DNA of 64,000 bases from the NCBI GenBank assembly GCA_028753945.1, contig JAPNXP010000010.1, positions 1,615,042 to 1,679,041 on the forward strand, written 5' to 3'. Position 1 is the stretch's first letter. The number at the start of each line of letters is the position of its first letter. The position numbers and the translations under genes are program-made. Shown in pieces: positions 23,177-34,126 of the stretch. Origin of the DNA: Hexactinellida sp. DTS-2022. Lineage: Eukaryota > Porifera > Hexactinellida. The notes under the pieces were generated by a model. That model saw only the letters and a program-made list of their open reading frames with translations, did no database searches and was not told the origin of the DNA.

Positions 23177-23720
23177 TTGAACGTAAGAATTAGTTTCTTA
23201 TAGTTAGGAACCCAAAAGACTAATAATAGTGGATTTCGAACACATCCATTGTCGAAGATTATTAAGTTGAGATTAGGCGTTTTAAAACGCAGGTCGAACT
23301 TCAGCATAGATTCGAACACACATACTTGATCACAGCAGATGCTTGACCTGAAACTTCTCATATTTCTTCCCACGAAGATGATTTTTCAATGGCAGCTGTT
23401 TCTGGGCTTATATGGGGACGTGCGCTTTCGTTATCATGCTGTGTCTAAATTCCCCGTGATAGCTTCCTTCGCCTCTATTTCTTTATTACATCTCTCAAAT
23501 TTTCTTTCGTGACTCAAACTTGTCCGAGCCAGGCCCAAAATTTGCCTGCATACCAAAATAAGACCTGTCGGTATTTTAGTTTCTTCAATAAATTCTTTAG
23601 ATAAAATTTGTTCCACAAGTGGCACATTGCAGGAATATGCTGACCACTTTGGAAATGTAGACAAAGATGGCCCAAACATTTAGTATAACAACATATTGAC
23701 AAGCTATTATCAAAAACTTG
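23177..23720. other. Flank of the THAP remnant
   Basis: Open minus-strand frames at 23,177-23,373 and 23,434-23,735 show no recognised domain. They may be 5' sequence of the P-like element or chance. Confidence 0.3.
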
Positions 23721-23901
23721 AAAAGTCGACTCCACTTAATAGAGTCACCTAACAGGTTGTTTTGACCAGATTAAACGGGGAATTCTATTAACCGAAATAT
23801 TTTAAGCAAAATGTATTTCCGTCCCATAAATCCTTTGAAATTTTAACCCGATTAAGCGGACTAATCTATTAACATGTGGCTCTATAAAGCGGAGTCGACT
23901 G
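23721..23901. mobile_element. pogo-like MITE (GTCGACTCC...), degraded
   Basis: Left GTCGACTCCACTTAATAGAG, right GCGGAGTCGACTG followed by TA. It aligns along its length with the element at 25,680-25,864 (shared TAACCGAAATATT, CCATAAATCCT, GATTAAGCGGA). Confidence 0.75.
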
Positions 23902-24029
23902 TATTTGAGAAAACTTTGATAAGTTATCTAAAAATATTTCTGTCGTGTACAATTTATGGAAACAAAATTGTTTATTTGGTATGAATACTTTTGGTAGTTG
24001 AGTGTATGTCTTTAAAAATTGGTAATAAC

Positions 24030-24600
24030 ATGCTCGCCTTTTAAAGAAATTAGTACTTCAGTACACCCTCGCGTGTGTGGAACTATGTGGTAATAGGAAC
24101 TTTTTGACATAGCCGATTACTAATTTAAACAAGTACATTCGATTCTATAATGTTGAACGAATCGAAAATGTTGTTATAATTTGCATTGGTTAAATATATC
24201 ATGCCTACACAAAGTCTCAAAGTTACGCATAAAATTTGAAAATTCAATTTCTGCAAAACCACAAATATCTATTGTTAGCCAACGTTGTTATATTTTATTA
24301 TGTGCCCAAATATATTTTCGAGGTAAAGTAAGAAGTGGGTCAAAATATCGGACGATTTTAATATTTTCCCCATTTAAAACATTCATCTGAATTTACTAAT
24401 TTCCCTTCAGTTGTTAACGAATATATATTTAAAATATTATTAATTGATTTTGCTTGAATAATAACTATTATAATCTGTACAAGCTCTTCAAATTTCACAG
24501 TATGAGTCAATTTGTTCTAATAAAGAATCGTATTATACTTATGTAGCTAACGACAAAGGGATCACTCAATCTGTCAAACTCTAATTGAAAAGCGCCATCT
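24030..24600. repeat. Partial copy of the ACCGGTCGGG-ended 2.15-kb element
   Basis: It matches 40,600-41,290 in long blocks (CATGCCTACACAAAGTCTCA; CCACAAATATCTATTGTTAG; TAATTGATTTTGCTTGAATA). The GC-rich ends are missing. The ORF at 24,181-24,390 falls inside and is not a gene. Confidence 0.72.
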
Positions 24601-24835
24601 TTTGGACAAGGATAACGTTACAAGTTCTACTCACTCCAAAAATCTAGGGAATCCTCCCGCAATAGAGATTATTTAGAAACTTGGGAGAATATGGTATTTC
24701 ATTCTATTCCTTACCAGTAAACATCCTCGAAAGAAGCGAATATCAGCTCATTCTGGATCAGATTCAGATGGCTTTTCAGTAGTTACACTTCCTGGTCTTA
24801 AAGTTTTTCCCGAACACATTGCAACCAAGGAATTA

Positions 24836-24950
24836 TCCAGGAGCGCGAAACGGCTCCTTATGGAGCGCGAGACGCTCCTCATGGAGCTTGATTTTTGGAA
24901 AATTTCAAATTAGGAGAGCGAAAATTTGAAATCCTCTCCTATACCGTAAC
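24836..24950. repeat. Cluster of GGAGCG/CGCTCC hairpins
   Basis: AGGAGCGCGAAACGGCTCCT and GGAGCGCGAGACGCTCC are two short hairpins in series, followed by GGAGAGCG...CTCTCC. Probably a small MITE. Confidence 0.5.
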
Positions 24951-25679
24951 ATTAATTTGTGATATAGGCGTATGAAAATTGGATCAGACCAGGATTAGGA
25001 GCGCATTTACAAATGGCTGTATAATACACTGATTGCAACGGATTCTAAAAACATATTTTAGATTGCAACCTAAAAACTTCACGTATCGACTTAAGGTACT
25101 CTTGGAACAAATTAACTTTATAGCCGAACGAGAACTAATTGATCCAAGAATCTAGTTGCACTAATTTTAGAATTGGTTTCCAATGAGACATATGATCGAG
25201 ATACCTCAAGAGTACGTAAAGAAATAATTGAAAAGGGCTCATTCAATAAAGTTGTCACTAAAATCTCCATTCTGAAATCAGCGCATTTGTTAGACATCTT
25301 AGAAATAGGTTCAACTAATATTCAGAGCTAAAGTGAATCTTAAAAGGGGAAAATTTAAAATTACCACCTTACAAATTAGTCTCGCTATTTCGTTGAGAAA
25401 TCTCCTCAGCAGATTAGATGAGGTTAGTTCAAAACTCTGAAGGCTTCTCAGTTTGAATAGCTATATCTTATCATTCAATTCTTTCTCTCACAATTCAACG
25501 TATCCTTGAAATTTTAGACACAACCATTTCACACACACAATATCCTCTTGATGTCAATACATCAGATGGACTGGATGGTTCAGGTACTCACCGCATCTAG
25601 AATCAAATCAATTCAAATCCAGATTTATCCACTAAAAGTTTTATCTTGTTTGGATTCAAAGTCCTAACCATCACAGATA

Positions 25680-25864
25680 CAGTCAACTCCGCTTAATAGA
25701 GCCACCTCGGGACCAGGTTGTTTTGACCCGATTAAGCGGAGAAACCGATTAACCGAAAATATTGTAAGCCAAACTGTAATTCTGTCCTATAAATCCTGTG
25801 AAGTTTTGACCCGATTAAGCGGAGAAACCGATTAACCGGTGGCTCTATTAAGCGGAGTTTACTG
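25680..25864. mobile_element. pogo-like MITE inserted in the RAG1/Transib-like pseudogene
   Basis: TIRs CAGTCAACTCCGCTTAATAG and CTATTAAGCGGAGTTTACTG with TA on each side (25,678-25,679, 25,865-25,866). The coding similarity of the host pseudogene resumes on the other side, so the element arrived after it. GATTAAGCGGAGAAACCGAT occurs twice inside. Confidence 0.88.
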
Positions 25865-26026
25865 TACCAATCATAACCAATTATTCTCCAATAAGTTTCC
25901 TAATTCGCCTTAGCTCTGAAAGAAGATTATGGCAATGGATGCTCTGATTAGTCCGCAAACTGACCATATCATGGAGGATGGGTTTAATCTAGGTGGTGGA
26001 AAGGTTAATGTTGAAATAATTCGTTT

Positions 26027-26154
26027 CCTATTTGACACTAAGATGGCTGGTCTATTGGATGGCGCAAGAGCTCCTTCATGCCATCTATGCCCTATTTGAC
26101 ACTAAGATGGCTGGTCTGTTGGATGGTGCAAGAACTCCTTCATGCCATCTATGT
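26027..26154 (+). repeat. 64-bp tandem duplication in the transposase pseudogene
   Basis: CCTATTTGACACTAAGATGG starts at 26,027 and again at 26,091. The copies differ at a few bases. 64 is not a multiple of three, so the duplication also shifts the frame across the region of the second catalytic Asp and the zinc-binding cysteines. Confidence 0.9.
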
Positions 26155-26899
26155 ACTGCGACTGAGTCTCAAATTAAAAGCAGTTAGAATGGGTTGAATC
26201 TGGATTCCCCATTAATAGATTCATCAAAGATGCACATAAAATTTTCAGTGAGGTTAATGAGGAAATTTATTTGGAATTACCACCTCATCAACGTGTTGGT
26301 ATAACTCACCGACCAACTTCCAACATCAACATCAACATCATAGCAGCTTCTCCCTTACATGCATATCTTTGTGTTTTTCAAGTGGTTTATGCTCCTAATA
26401 TACCATCTGGATGCAGGTCGCACACAATGGTCGCCATCAAACTCTAAAGTTCAAGCATCAATGAAACGCATTAGATCAATCATTGAAGAAAGATGTAGTT
26501 ACAGCGTTGACATTCCTTCTAGCCATGGAGGTACTTCGACTACAGGGAATGTTGCTCGTGACTGTTTTATTAACAAGAGAGAGTTTCTGAAATGAACTAT
26601 GTACTTATTCAATTGATCCACTTCATAAACCAACACTAGAAAGAATTCAAACCAATCTATCAGTAATCTTGAGATTGGTAAACAGCGGCGAAAGATCAAC
26701 TGTGTTAAGTTAGAGGAATTGTGCAAAGGAACATATCAATTCATCATTAGTGAGTTTGCATTGGAAAGCATGACACCTTCATTGGTTAAACTACTTTCCC
26801 ATTCTTTCAAAATAATTCATTCTTATAATAGTGGCTACGGTTCAAAAGAGTGTTTAGAAGCCTGTAACAAGTATGTAAGGCGAAATCGGGACCGACAAA

Positions 26900-27600
26900 T
26901 TACAATGTACGTGATATAAAGTCCGTATATTGTGTAATAGCGACCCTGTACTGGTAGAAAATCGTATCAGACCAACAAAAGTATCTAAAGACCCTACAAT
27001 GCGAACAAGACACATTATACAATAATACATTAATAGAAAGTTATCAATAGTCAATTTGCACTATTTAGTTGCTTTGTATTAGCCTCCTAGGCATATTAAT
27101 TTTGTTAATATTCCATATAAATGTTAACCTATGGTAACGCAGCTATTACAATGTCATATACATGGACGTAGCCACGAGATAGAGATTGGGTAGGGTATAT
27201 GGTTATCAGTAATCAAAGGTAGGGCCTTTTGGGAGGATTTTCAATGTTTGATAGAAAATACTAATTCTCGAGATATTATTGGTAGAGCCATGGTTCTACC
27301 AAGCCTACCGAAGCATAGGCACATTATACATGATGTATTTACTAACTAGCATAAAATATAGAGTGATCAATATTAAATTAATAATGATCAATAATAAACA
27401 TATTAAAATTAATAAATTATGATTTCATTTTCACACCTTTCTAATTGAGTTAGGAAAAAATAGCAAATTTTTCTACATATCAACGTAGTCGATTTACTTT
27501 CTGTACTAATGCAACATTTATGCGTATCATTAACATGAATACCTATTACCCCATAATCGCCATTTTGCCACACTATGTAAGCCCTTCTGATAAGGGATGG
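26900..27600 (-). repeat. Partial inverted copy of the ACCGGTCGGG-ended element
   Basis: The reverse complement matches 39,600-40,570: GGTAGAGCCATGGTTCTACC, CCTATTACCCCATAATCGCC, GACACATTATACAATAAT. Together with 24,030-24,600 it shows the 39.4-41.6 kb element is a repeated family. Open frames here (26,719-27,054) overlap the end of the RAG1-like remnant or this repeat. Confidence 0.7.
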
Positions 27601-27660
27601 GCTTGGAATTAAGCCCTATTGAAAGGGCTTGACCCCATGTCTGGTATAAATTATATACTA

Positions 27661-28140
27661 CTAGCCCGCTTCGCTTGCTAGGTCGCTTCGCGGCAAACAC
27701 AACCACACCACGAACCGCTTCGCGGTTGGTATGTGTGGTTTATACACATTTAACATTAATTATAAAGCGTAAATAGGCCTAAATAGTCAATTTAACAATG
27801 TGAAATTTTAGTGATTAAGTCATCATGATATAATGAGTTAGCATATTGGCAATCTGGTGTCGCCAACGTGTTCGCATCATAATGTGCATATTCTATTAAA
27901 TTTTCAGATTTTTATCTCTTAGAGGGCGCGAATTATGTACGATTAAGTAAATTTCCATGCTTCTCGAATGTGACAATGACGTCATAACTTGTCGAGGTGT
28001 GAGAAATTTCGAGTGGCTTTGCCCCTTACACGGATTGAGCAATTTGTTTGCCCATAGTATGAAATGGCAATTTCACGATTTGTCCAAGTCAACATCCATG
28101 TTGAAGCAACTACAAATGCTATTATGCTGCTAGAAGCTTA
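27661..28140 (-). mobile_element. CTAG-ended non-autonomous Helitron, copy A
   Basis: Read on the minus strand it ends GCGAAGCGGGCTAG just before a T (CTAG at 27,661-27,664), with a hairpin upstream (AACCGCTTCGCGGTT and flanking ACCACAC / GTGTGGT). The body to about 28,020 matches 42,010-42,453 in the opposite orientation. The CTAG terminus and hairpin are those of a Helitron 3' end. The 5' end was not located; R1 copy 2 begins nearby. Confidence 0.65.
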
Positions 28141-28149
28141 AATGTATGG

Positions 28150-28715
28150 ATACAAATTACATACCTGTATTGTTTTTCAAATACTTTTGGCTGGTTAGTC
28201 TCCCTGGCAAAAAGTTTTTGAACAAGAGGTATTTTAATGCAGACACATTATTCTTCTAGCAGAATGTTGAAGGCTATTTAAGATACCCTATATAACTTTA
28301 CATTTAGTGCTATATTTATAAATTAAAAAAAAATGATTTTTGGACATTTTCTAAAAATATCCATCAAGTGGGATAATGTCGTTGCCACGTGCCACTGGGA
28401 ATGAGGCTGTTTCTCAGTATAAATGATCGTAATGATTAGATATTTTTCATCTAGAGTAGTTTGATTTTGAGGAATTATAATTGACTCATAATTATCCGAA
28501 ATTAAATATTTAATTAGCTCATTATATAGTTAATGAGTTTATCACCTCTATAGAAATTAAAATTTATAATAATTGCTATATTCTATTATTCTTATACTTA
28601 ACATATCGTTTCATATAAATAGTATTGTAAAAGCACCCAAAACTTTAGTATGTTGCTAGGAACCCTGACTTTATGAAATAATTATTGTTGTAGAATATTT
28701 TTGGCCAAGCACTGT
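28150..28715 (+). repeat. Dispersed repeat R1, copy 2
   Basis: It matches 340-728 and 1,229-1,370. At 28,500-28,515 it shows the uninterrupted junction into which the MITE at 729-1,226 inserted in copy 1. Confidence 0.8.
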
Positions 28716-28729
28716 ATACATATATATTA

Positions 28730-28822
28730 CGAGCCCTTCGGTATCGGTCGCATTGCGACAGATCGGTGCTACGCACCTCAAGTTTGCAGGCGCTATGCTG
28801 CCTGGCCTTACTCCTCACTAAC
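28730..28822 (-). mobile_element. Helitron-like 3' end with hairpin array, second copy
   Basis: The reverse complement reads GTGAGGAGTAAGGCC, a hairpin, CTTGAGGTGCGTAGCACCGA, GTCGCAATGCGAC, and ends CCGAAGGGCTCG before T. It matches 7,671-7,752. The first hairpin differs in sequence between copies but still pairs. The body beyond it was not matched. Confidence 0.6.
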
Positions 28823-29130
28823 CTAGTAAGTGATAATTATATTTTTTATTGGTTTGGTATTTTAACTGTTCTGGCACCATTGATTAGTTACTTCAGCTTA
28901 AGTTAAACACTCTAAAGTCTAGAAATGTTTCAGTGAAAGTCTCTTTATACCTGCCCAGGTCAAACCTAACCAGAGTAAGTATCATTGCTACCCATTGAAA
29001 AAAATATTATATTATTAACTTCTTAAACAGTTAATATCTTGGTTCCTTTATTTGAGTTTTCGCTAGAAATTATACTAGTTTATATTTAAATATTATCTTA
29101 TAATTTGTTTTGAAACTCATCAAGTTAGTG

Positions 29131-30209
29131 CATGGCCTACTTAATATACGGCTATATATGTCGCCGAGAAGGCCATAAAACAAAGAGGCCAGTTTCTAAT
29201 TTTCAAAATGGAGAATTGATCTTTATTCGAATAATTAGCAATGATAGAGCTGAAAAGTGTATTATAACTATACAGGAATATGGTATCCAGGTATACATAG
29301 CACCCTCCAGAATTGTGATATGTCATCATCTGATGACGTTATGATTATTTTGGTTGCGAATTAATTTGTTTTTCTAGCATACTTTTAACATAGTTAAACG
29401 CGTTATAAATGTTCAAAATGGGAACATGGTTATACCCAGAAGTAGTAGAATAAAATATATCGAAATTATAAATGGAATGTTGACACATTCCTCGGTTGCC
29501 ATGGAAAATGTATATTTCCTAAAATGTGCCATAACTCAAAAACTATGAATGTTATGTAAACTAGACTGGTACTGATCTGTCCGAATAGGTAACTTCCTAT
29601 TCATCGATAATACATTTTATATGCCTAACTTCAATAATCTTTGAGATAGTGAGTCATTACCTAATAATGAATTAAGTGTTAATTATCTCATTATCTCAAA
29701 TATTATTGAAGTTAGGCATATAAAATGTATTATCGATAAATAGGAAGTTACCTATTCCGGACAGATCTGTACCAGTATAGTTTACATAACATTCATAGTT
29801 TTTGAGTTATGGCACATTTTAGGAAATATACATTTTCCATGGCAACCGAGGAATGTGTCAACATTCCATTTATAATTTCGATATATTTTATTCTACTACT
29901 TCTGGGTATAACCATGTTCCCATTTTGAACATTTATAACGCGTTTAACTATGTTAAAAATATGCTAGAAAAACAAGATAATTCGCGACCAAAATAACCAT
30001 AGCGTCACAAATGATGACATATCACAATTCTGGAGGGTGCTATGTATACCTGGATACCATATTCCTATATAGTTATAATACACTTTTCAGCTCTATCATT
30101 GCTAATAATTCGAATAAAGATCAATTCTCCATTTTGAAAATTAGAAACTGGCCTCTTTGTTTTATGGCCTTCTCGGCGACATATATAGCCGTATATTAAG
30201 TAGGCCATG
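29131..30209. mobile_element. 1.08-kb foldback element
   Basis: Two arms of about 525 bp are almost perfect inverted repeats around a short centre (about 29,656-29,685). Ends are CATGGCCTACTTAATATACG and its complement. The flank GTTAGTG is repeated on both sides (29,124-29,130, 30,210-30,216), suggesting a 7-bp target duplication. CATG termini and 7-8 bp duplications would suit a non-autonomous P-type element, which is inference. The mirrored 62-codon open frames in the arms are a result of the symmetry. Confidence 0.85.
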
Positions 30210-30216
30210 GTTAGTG

Positions 30217-30703
30217 AGAACCTGGTCAGAACCTGGTCTGGAAAAATTTTGCCCAGGTTTGCCCTGGTTAGTTTGTGTTAATGGCACGGCCCTGTACCTT
30301 TAACCCCATGTCACGTAGGAGTTTTAGGTAATATATTTAGTAAGATAAATTTGTACTGTAACTTTAGTATTTTAAATTGGGAATGTTCTAGAACTTTTAT
30401 GGTAAAGTAATTAGTTAGTTAATTGATTCATTCATACATTAGACATTATTTCTTAAGATTAAATAGTTCGGGTAACTTTGTTATGTTACGATTATTGGAT
30501 GGAGAATTTCTGGAATTATTAGTGAGTTAATTTATATAAATTTGACAGTATTTCTTAAGATTAATTAGTTTGGATAATTTTGGTATTTTTGCTATTTTAG
30601 AATAGATAATTTTTGGAACTAGTACTAATCAGTTATTAATATAATATTTCTAAAGATCGATTGTATCTGTTAGCTTTGGAATTTAGAATCCAGACTGTCA
30701 TGG
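30217..30703. other. Intronic stretch without recognised features
   Basis: AT-rich with TTCTTAAGATTAA.TAGTT repeated loosely at 30,450 and 30,553. No gene seen. Confidence 0.35.
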
Positions 30704-30853
30704 TACACACTGTTCTATCTAATAGTCCACCAGTGGCAATTGGCCCAAAGTGGACTATTAGAAAATATGGACTAATCCATATATATAATTAGTTGATTTA
30801 GACAAGTAATTAATTGGACTATTAGAGAAGTGTACAATTAGAGAGAACAGACT
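30704..30853. mobile_element. pogo-like MITE with TCTAATAGTCCACC
   Basis: Left CACACTGTTCTATCTAATAG, right inverse ...TTAGAGAGAACAGACTG, then TA. A half copy (CAGTACATTCTCTCTAATAG) is at 59,953. Confidence 0.65.
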
Positions 30854-31319
30854 GTAGCTCCTTTTCTCAATAGCAACTATAATATACATGGACTCAAGGT
30901 TCTATTGATCCCTTATTAATAATTTACAAAACAAAATGACGATTATAACTGAACGCTAGTTAGTTAGTAAATATATGCGTTAAGTTCTACCTGTATGACC
31001 TTCTGAAATGATTGAGTTTGCTCAACCAAAATGGTGTTTAGCTTACGACGATATTTATCCCGAGGTTTATAGTTTGTAAGGCACTGGAGATTCAATTGCT
31101 ATCAATGGTATATGATATAATTTGAAACATATATAATACCTGGATACCAATTGACTCAAAACTATAATTGTTCACACAATTGTACTTCCAATCCCCTGGA
31201 GGGTTCACATAGGAAAACTACTAAGAGTATACTGCGAGCCACTCGTGTTACCTGGCCCTTTCTCCCTTCGAGTGACACCTATATATGTGGAAGTTGTTGT
31301 AGCTTGTGTTTATGTTTGT

Positions 31320-31605
31320 TGATAGGAGTTCCTTAGAGAGTGCTGTTGATTATGTATTCGTTGACTCGATGCCCGTAGATAGGAACTTAGTAGAGAGTGC
31401 TATTGATTGTGTATTCGTTGACTCGATACCCCGTAGATAGGAACTCCTTAGAGAGTGCTGTTGATTGTGTATCCGTTGACTCGATACCCCATAGATAGGA
31501 ACTTAGTGGAGAGTGCTGTTGATTGTGTATCGTTGATTTGATACCTCGTAGATTGGAACTTAGTAGAAAGTGCTGTTAATTGTGTAATCGTTGACTCGAT
31601 ACCCC
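31320..31605 (+). repeat. 58-60 bp tandem repeat, five copies
   Basis: The unit contains GATAGGAACTTAGTAGAGAG, TGCTGTTGATTGTGTATTCG and TTGACTCGATACCCC. A lone diverged unit is at about 32,425-32,490. Units alternate between ACTTAGTAGAG and ACTCCTTAGAG forms. This is a minisatellite. The period and lack of spacer diversity exclude CRISPR. Confidence 0.88.
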
Positions 31606-32740
31606 GATGATTGTGTATTTGCTAATTTTCTACGCAATAGGTTAGTTCTTTAGGAGATTTTGGCTGAATAAAGATAGAAGTTGGTTAGTAATATATGTAA
31701 ACAAATTATGTACCTGTTGAAGCCTTATTATGCTCCATTACTATTCCCTATAATCTTATAATTATGCAAATTACATTATACTGATTTCATTATTATAATG
31801 GTTAATTATTACTATTTACACTATTTACTCTATTCTCTTCTTCTTCTTCTACTTATTTTTTTTTTTGAACTGTTTTGGCTAAAATAGGGGAAGAGCAATA
31901 TGAAGTACCATAGTAGTTACAATGACATATTGAAAATTCCCCTGAGCACCTTGTCCAAGACGTCCATCATCCTAAATGCCAGCTGTTGGTTAATAGAAGC
32001 CCTCCCTTCTCCTGCCTCAATTCTGGTTATTTTTTTTTTGGACTGAGCTGGTTTCAGGGGGGACTGAGTTGGTGGAATTCGTAGTTTCTATTATTACGTC
32101 AATTAATATTTTTCGATATTATTACATTGTTTCAGATGAATTCTATTTATATGTTTTAGATCCTTACACATAGATTAATTTAAACGTTAAATTTATTTAG
32201 CTATCTAGCTCTAACAGTTGTAATTAAGTAGGGCTACGTATATCTTCTATCTAGAAATTACACAATTAATTTCAAGCAAATTACTCATCTATTGTGAAAT
32301 AGTCTTAAGATTGAAATATTGAAAAATAACTTGTTGATTTCAAATACAGTTGTCGGATTGAAAAGTTGTTTAAAATATTTAAAGGATTGAAAAAATAGGA
32401 ATATCGCTTACGATTGTTGCTGCTTGTACTTTTTGACTCTATACCCAGTAGATAGTAGTTATTGGGACAGAGTGATTATTGCTTGGTATTACCTTTTCCA
32501 GCTTATTCAATTTAAGTAAAACTGGGTCAAATATTCAATGAATAGACAATAATTACGGACCTAGTTGTGAAATGATCCTGAATGTTGATAGACCTGCTTA
32601 TAGTTCTATTGAGGTACACTATTAGGATTGATTGATTTTGTATAAATTTGTTGACTGGAAGTTATCGAATAATCAATGAATTAACAATAATTGCTAACTT
32701 TATTGTGAAATGATCCTGAATGTTTATAGACATACTTATA
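31606..32740. other. Intronic stretch with microsatellite runs
   Basis: It contains a CTT/TTC run at 31,833-31,850 and T-runs at 31,856 and 32,030. No coding exon recognised. Confidence 0.4.
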
Positions 32741-32938
32741 CAGGGTTTTTTTTAAGGTTGAGACCTTGGTGCAACTCAGCGCGGCCTTGGTGTAACTCAA
32801 CACTGTATCGGCCGCGGCCGACCCTTAATCGTGGTGTAACTCAACACTGCAGAGGCCGCTGCCGACCCGAATCGTGGTATAATTCCAAAAGATTTTGGTG
32901 CAAATTTTACACCAAGATCGGCCTTAGAAAAACCCTGT
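32741..32938. mobile_element. MITE with CAGGGTTTTTTTTAAGG ends, copy 3
   Basis: Left CAGGGTTTTTTTTAAGGTTG, right CCTTAGAAAAACCCTG, TA on both sides. The interior holds two tandem GTGGTGTAACTCAACACTG-like units and CGGCCGCGGCCG. The best preserved of three copies (8,979; 13,735). The + strand ORF across it is spurious. Confidence 0.83.
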
Positions 32939-33672
32939 ACTTTCTACTGGGTTACACTATTAGGATTTATTTATTTGTTTAATGAATTTGGTGACTGGAA
33001 AGTATCGAATGTGGGTAACGAGTGTAATGAAATATATGTGAAATGTAATAATACAAAATTGCACAGATTTAATGGCGCTAAGTGGGTCTCGTGTAGATAC
33101 CAAATATAATCAAGTATAACAGAGCCCACAGCAGCCTGAGACATAAACTGATCAGATTAATGATTATAAGGAGTAATTATAAAAGCTTAATTTTTCCATC
33201 CATTGAGTCAATGTCTAAATGAAAGCTTGGATGGGCTAATAGTATTGTCACTAAACTCATGAAGTTTATTGATTTTACCTTTGCCATCAGAATCAGATAT
33301 ATTTTGGACATACTCTCTCTTTGCAGGGGAGCAATTGCCTCAGGCGAATGTGTCATTGTCAATTGAGAACTTTGAAATGTTTCATTCGTTAGAGAACATA
33401 TTTCATCTATGTCATCTATGGGTTCAATATGAGAATAAGATTTAAAAACTTCCCTATAGACTACATTTATATTCCAAACTTCCCCAGATTTTGATTTGTC
33501 AGTTCCACATACCATGATTTTTAGCCCTAATGGATTTTTGACTCTACTCAATGCAACATAGAGTTGGCCATGGCTAAAAATGGCTTCGGGGGATGGCAGA
33601 TATAGATCAACGGTATCCAACTCTGACCTTGCCCTTTGTTAATTGTGATACAATATATAGGCGGATTGGAAA

Positions 33673-34126
33673 TAGAGCCGAGCGATAAGACACGAACACG
33701 AATTCGTGTTCGTGTCGTGTTCGTGTTCAAAGTTCATGTCTCGTGTCGTGTTCATGTCGTGGTGGGCAAAGATTTTCGTGTTCGTGTTGTTGTCGTTTTC
33801 AAGGTTCATGTATCGTGTCGTGGTGGGCAAATATTTTCGTGTTCGTGTTGTTTTCGTGTTCAAGGTTTATGTATCGTGTCGTGTTCGTATCGTGTTCGGT
33901 TAAAGTTTCATGGGGATTTATTATTAATATTATACAATACTTGTGGTGAACAAGTTATTGTATAATATTCTTATGCTATGATCTTAATTAATTATATTTA
34001 TTCATTAAATTTTTCCAATTTGTATTTCGTGTTTATGTTTGTGTTTCGTGTTCGTGTCGTGTTCGTGTCACATGTTTCGTGTTCGTGTTGGTCTTAAAGA
34101 AAAATTGTACACGACGCTCACCTCTA
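33673..34126. mobile_element. hAT-type MITE built from CACGAA/TTCGTG repeats
   Basis: Perfect 8-bp duplication ATTGGAAA (33,665-33,672, 34,127-34,134). Ends TAGAGCCGAGCG and CGCTCACCTCTA. The inside is mostly TTCGTGTTCGTGTCGTGTTC-like repeats. It splits the Helitron helicase gene at the codons for QFP. Reading frames overlapping it are artefacts of the repeat. Confidence 0.93.

Larger units (their letters stand above)
25080..27010 (+). pseudogene. RAG1/Transib-like transposase pseudogene
   Basis: Broken + strand frames carry a series of blocks in the order of the RAG1/Transib catalytic core. DGLDGSGTHR at about 25,570 corresponds to the first catalytic Asp. STKSFILFGFKV follows, then FDTKMAGLLDGA and APSCHLCTATES at 26,030-26,170 (second Asp and a C..C pair like RAG1 CTLCDAT), and HAYLCVFQWFMLLIYHLDAG. 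The last block, CLEACNKYVRRNRDRQ at about 26,850-26,900, resembles RAG1 NESGNKLFRRFRK with the third catalytic Glu. A pogo-like MITE (25,680-25,864), a 64-bp tandem duplication (26,027-26,154), frameshifts and stops inactivate it. No CACWRTG-type termini were located. Confidence 0.62.

Noticed and set aside
26424-26432. CACAATG as a Transib/RSS-like terminus
   Set aside because: It lies inside the coding similarity of the RAG1-like remnant, so it cannot be an element end.
29141-30199. Two almost identical 62-codon ORFs on opposite strands
   Set aside because: They are mirror images produced by the foldback arms. There is no domain and no independent evidence of coding.
31320-31605. CRISPR array
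   Set aside because: The repeats are directly adjacent with no spacers, in a eukaryotic intron.
33636-33965. Several overlapping ORFs on both strands
   Set aside because: All arise from the TTCGTG/CACGAA repeat of the MITE, which stays open in many frames.
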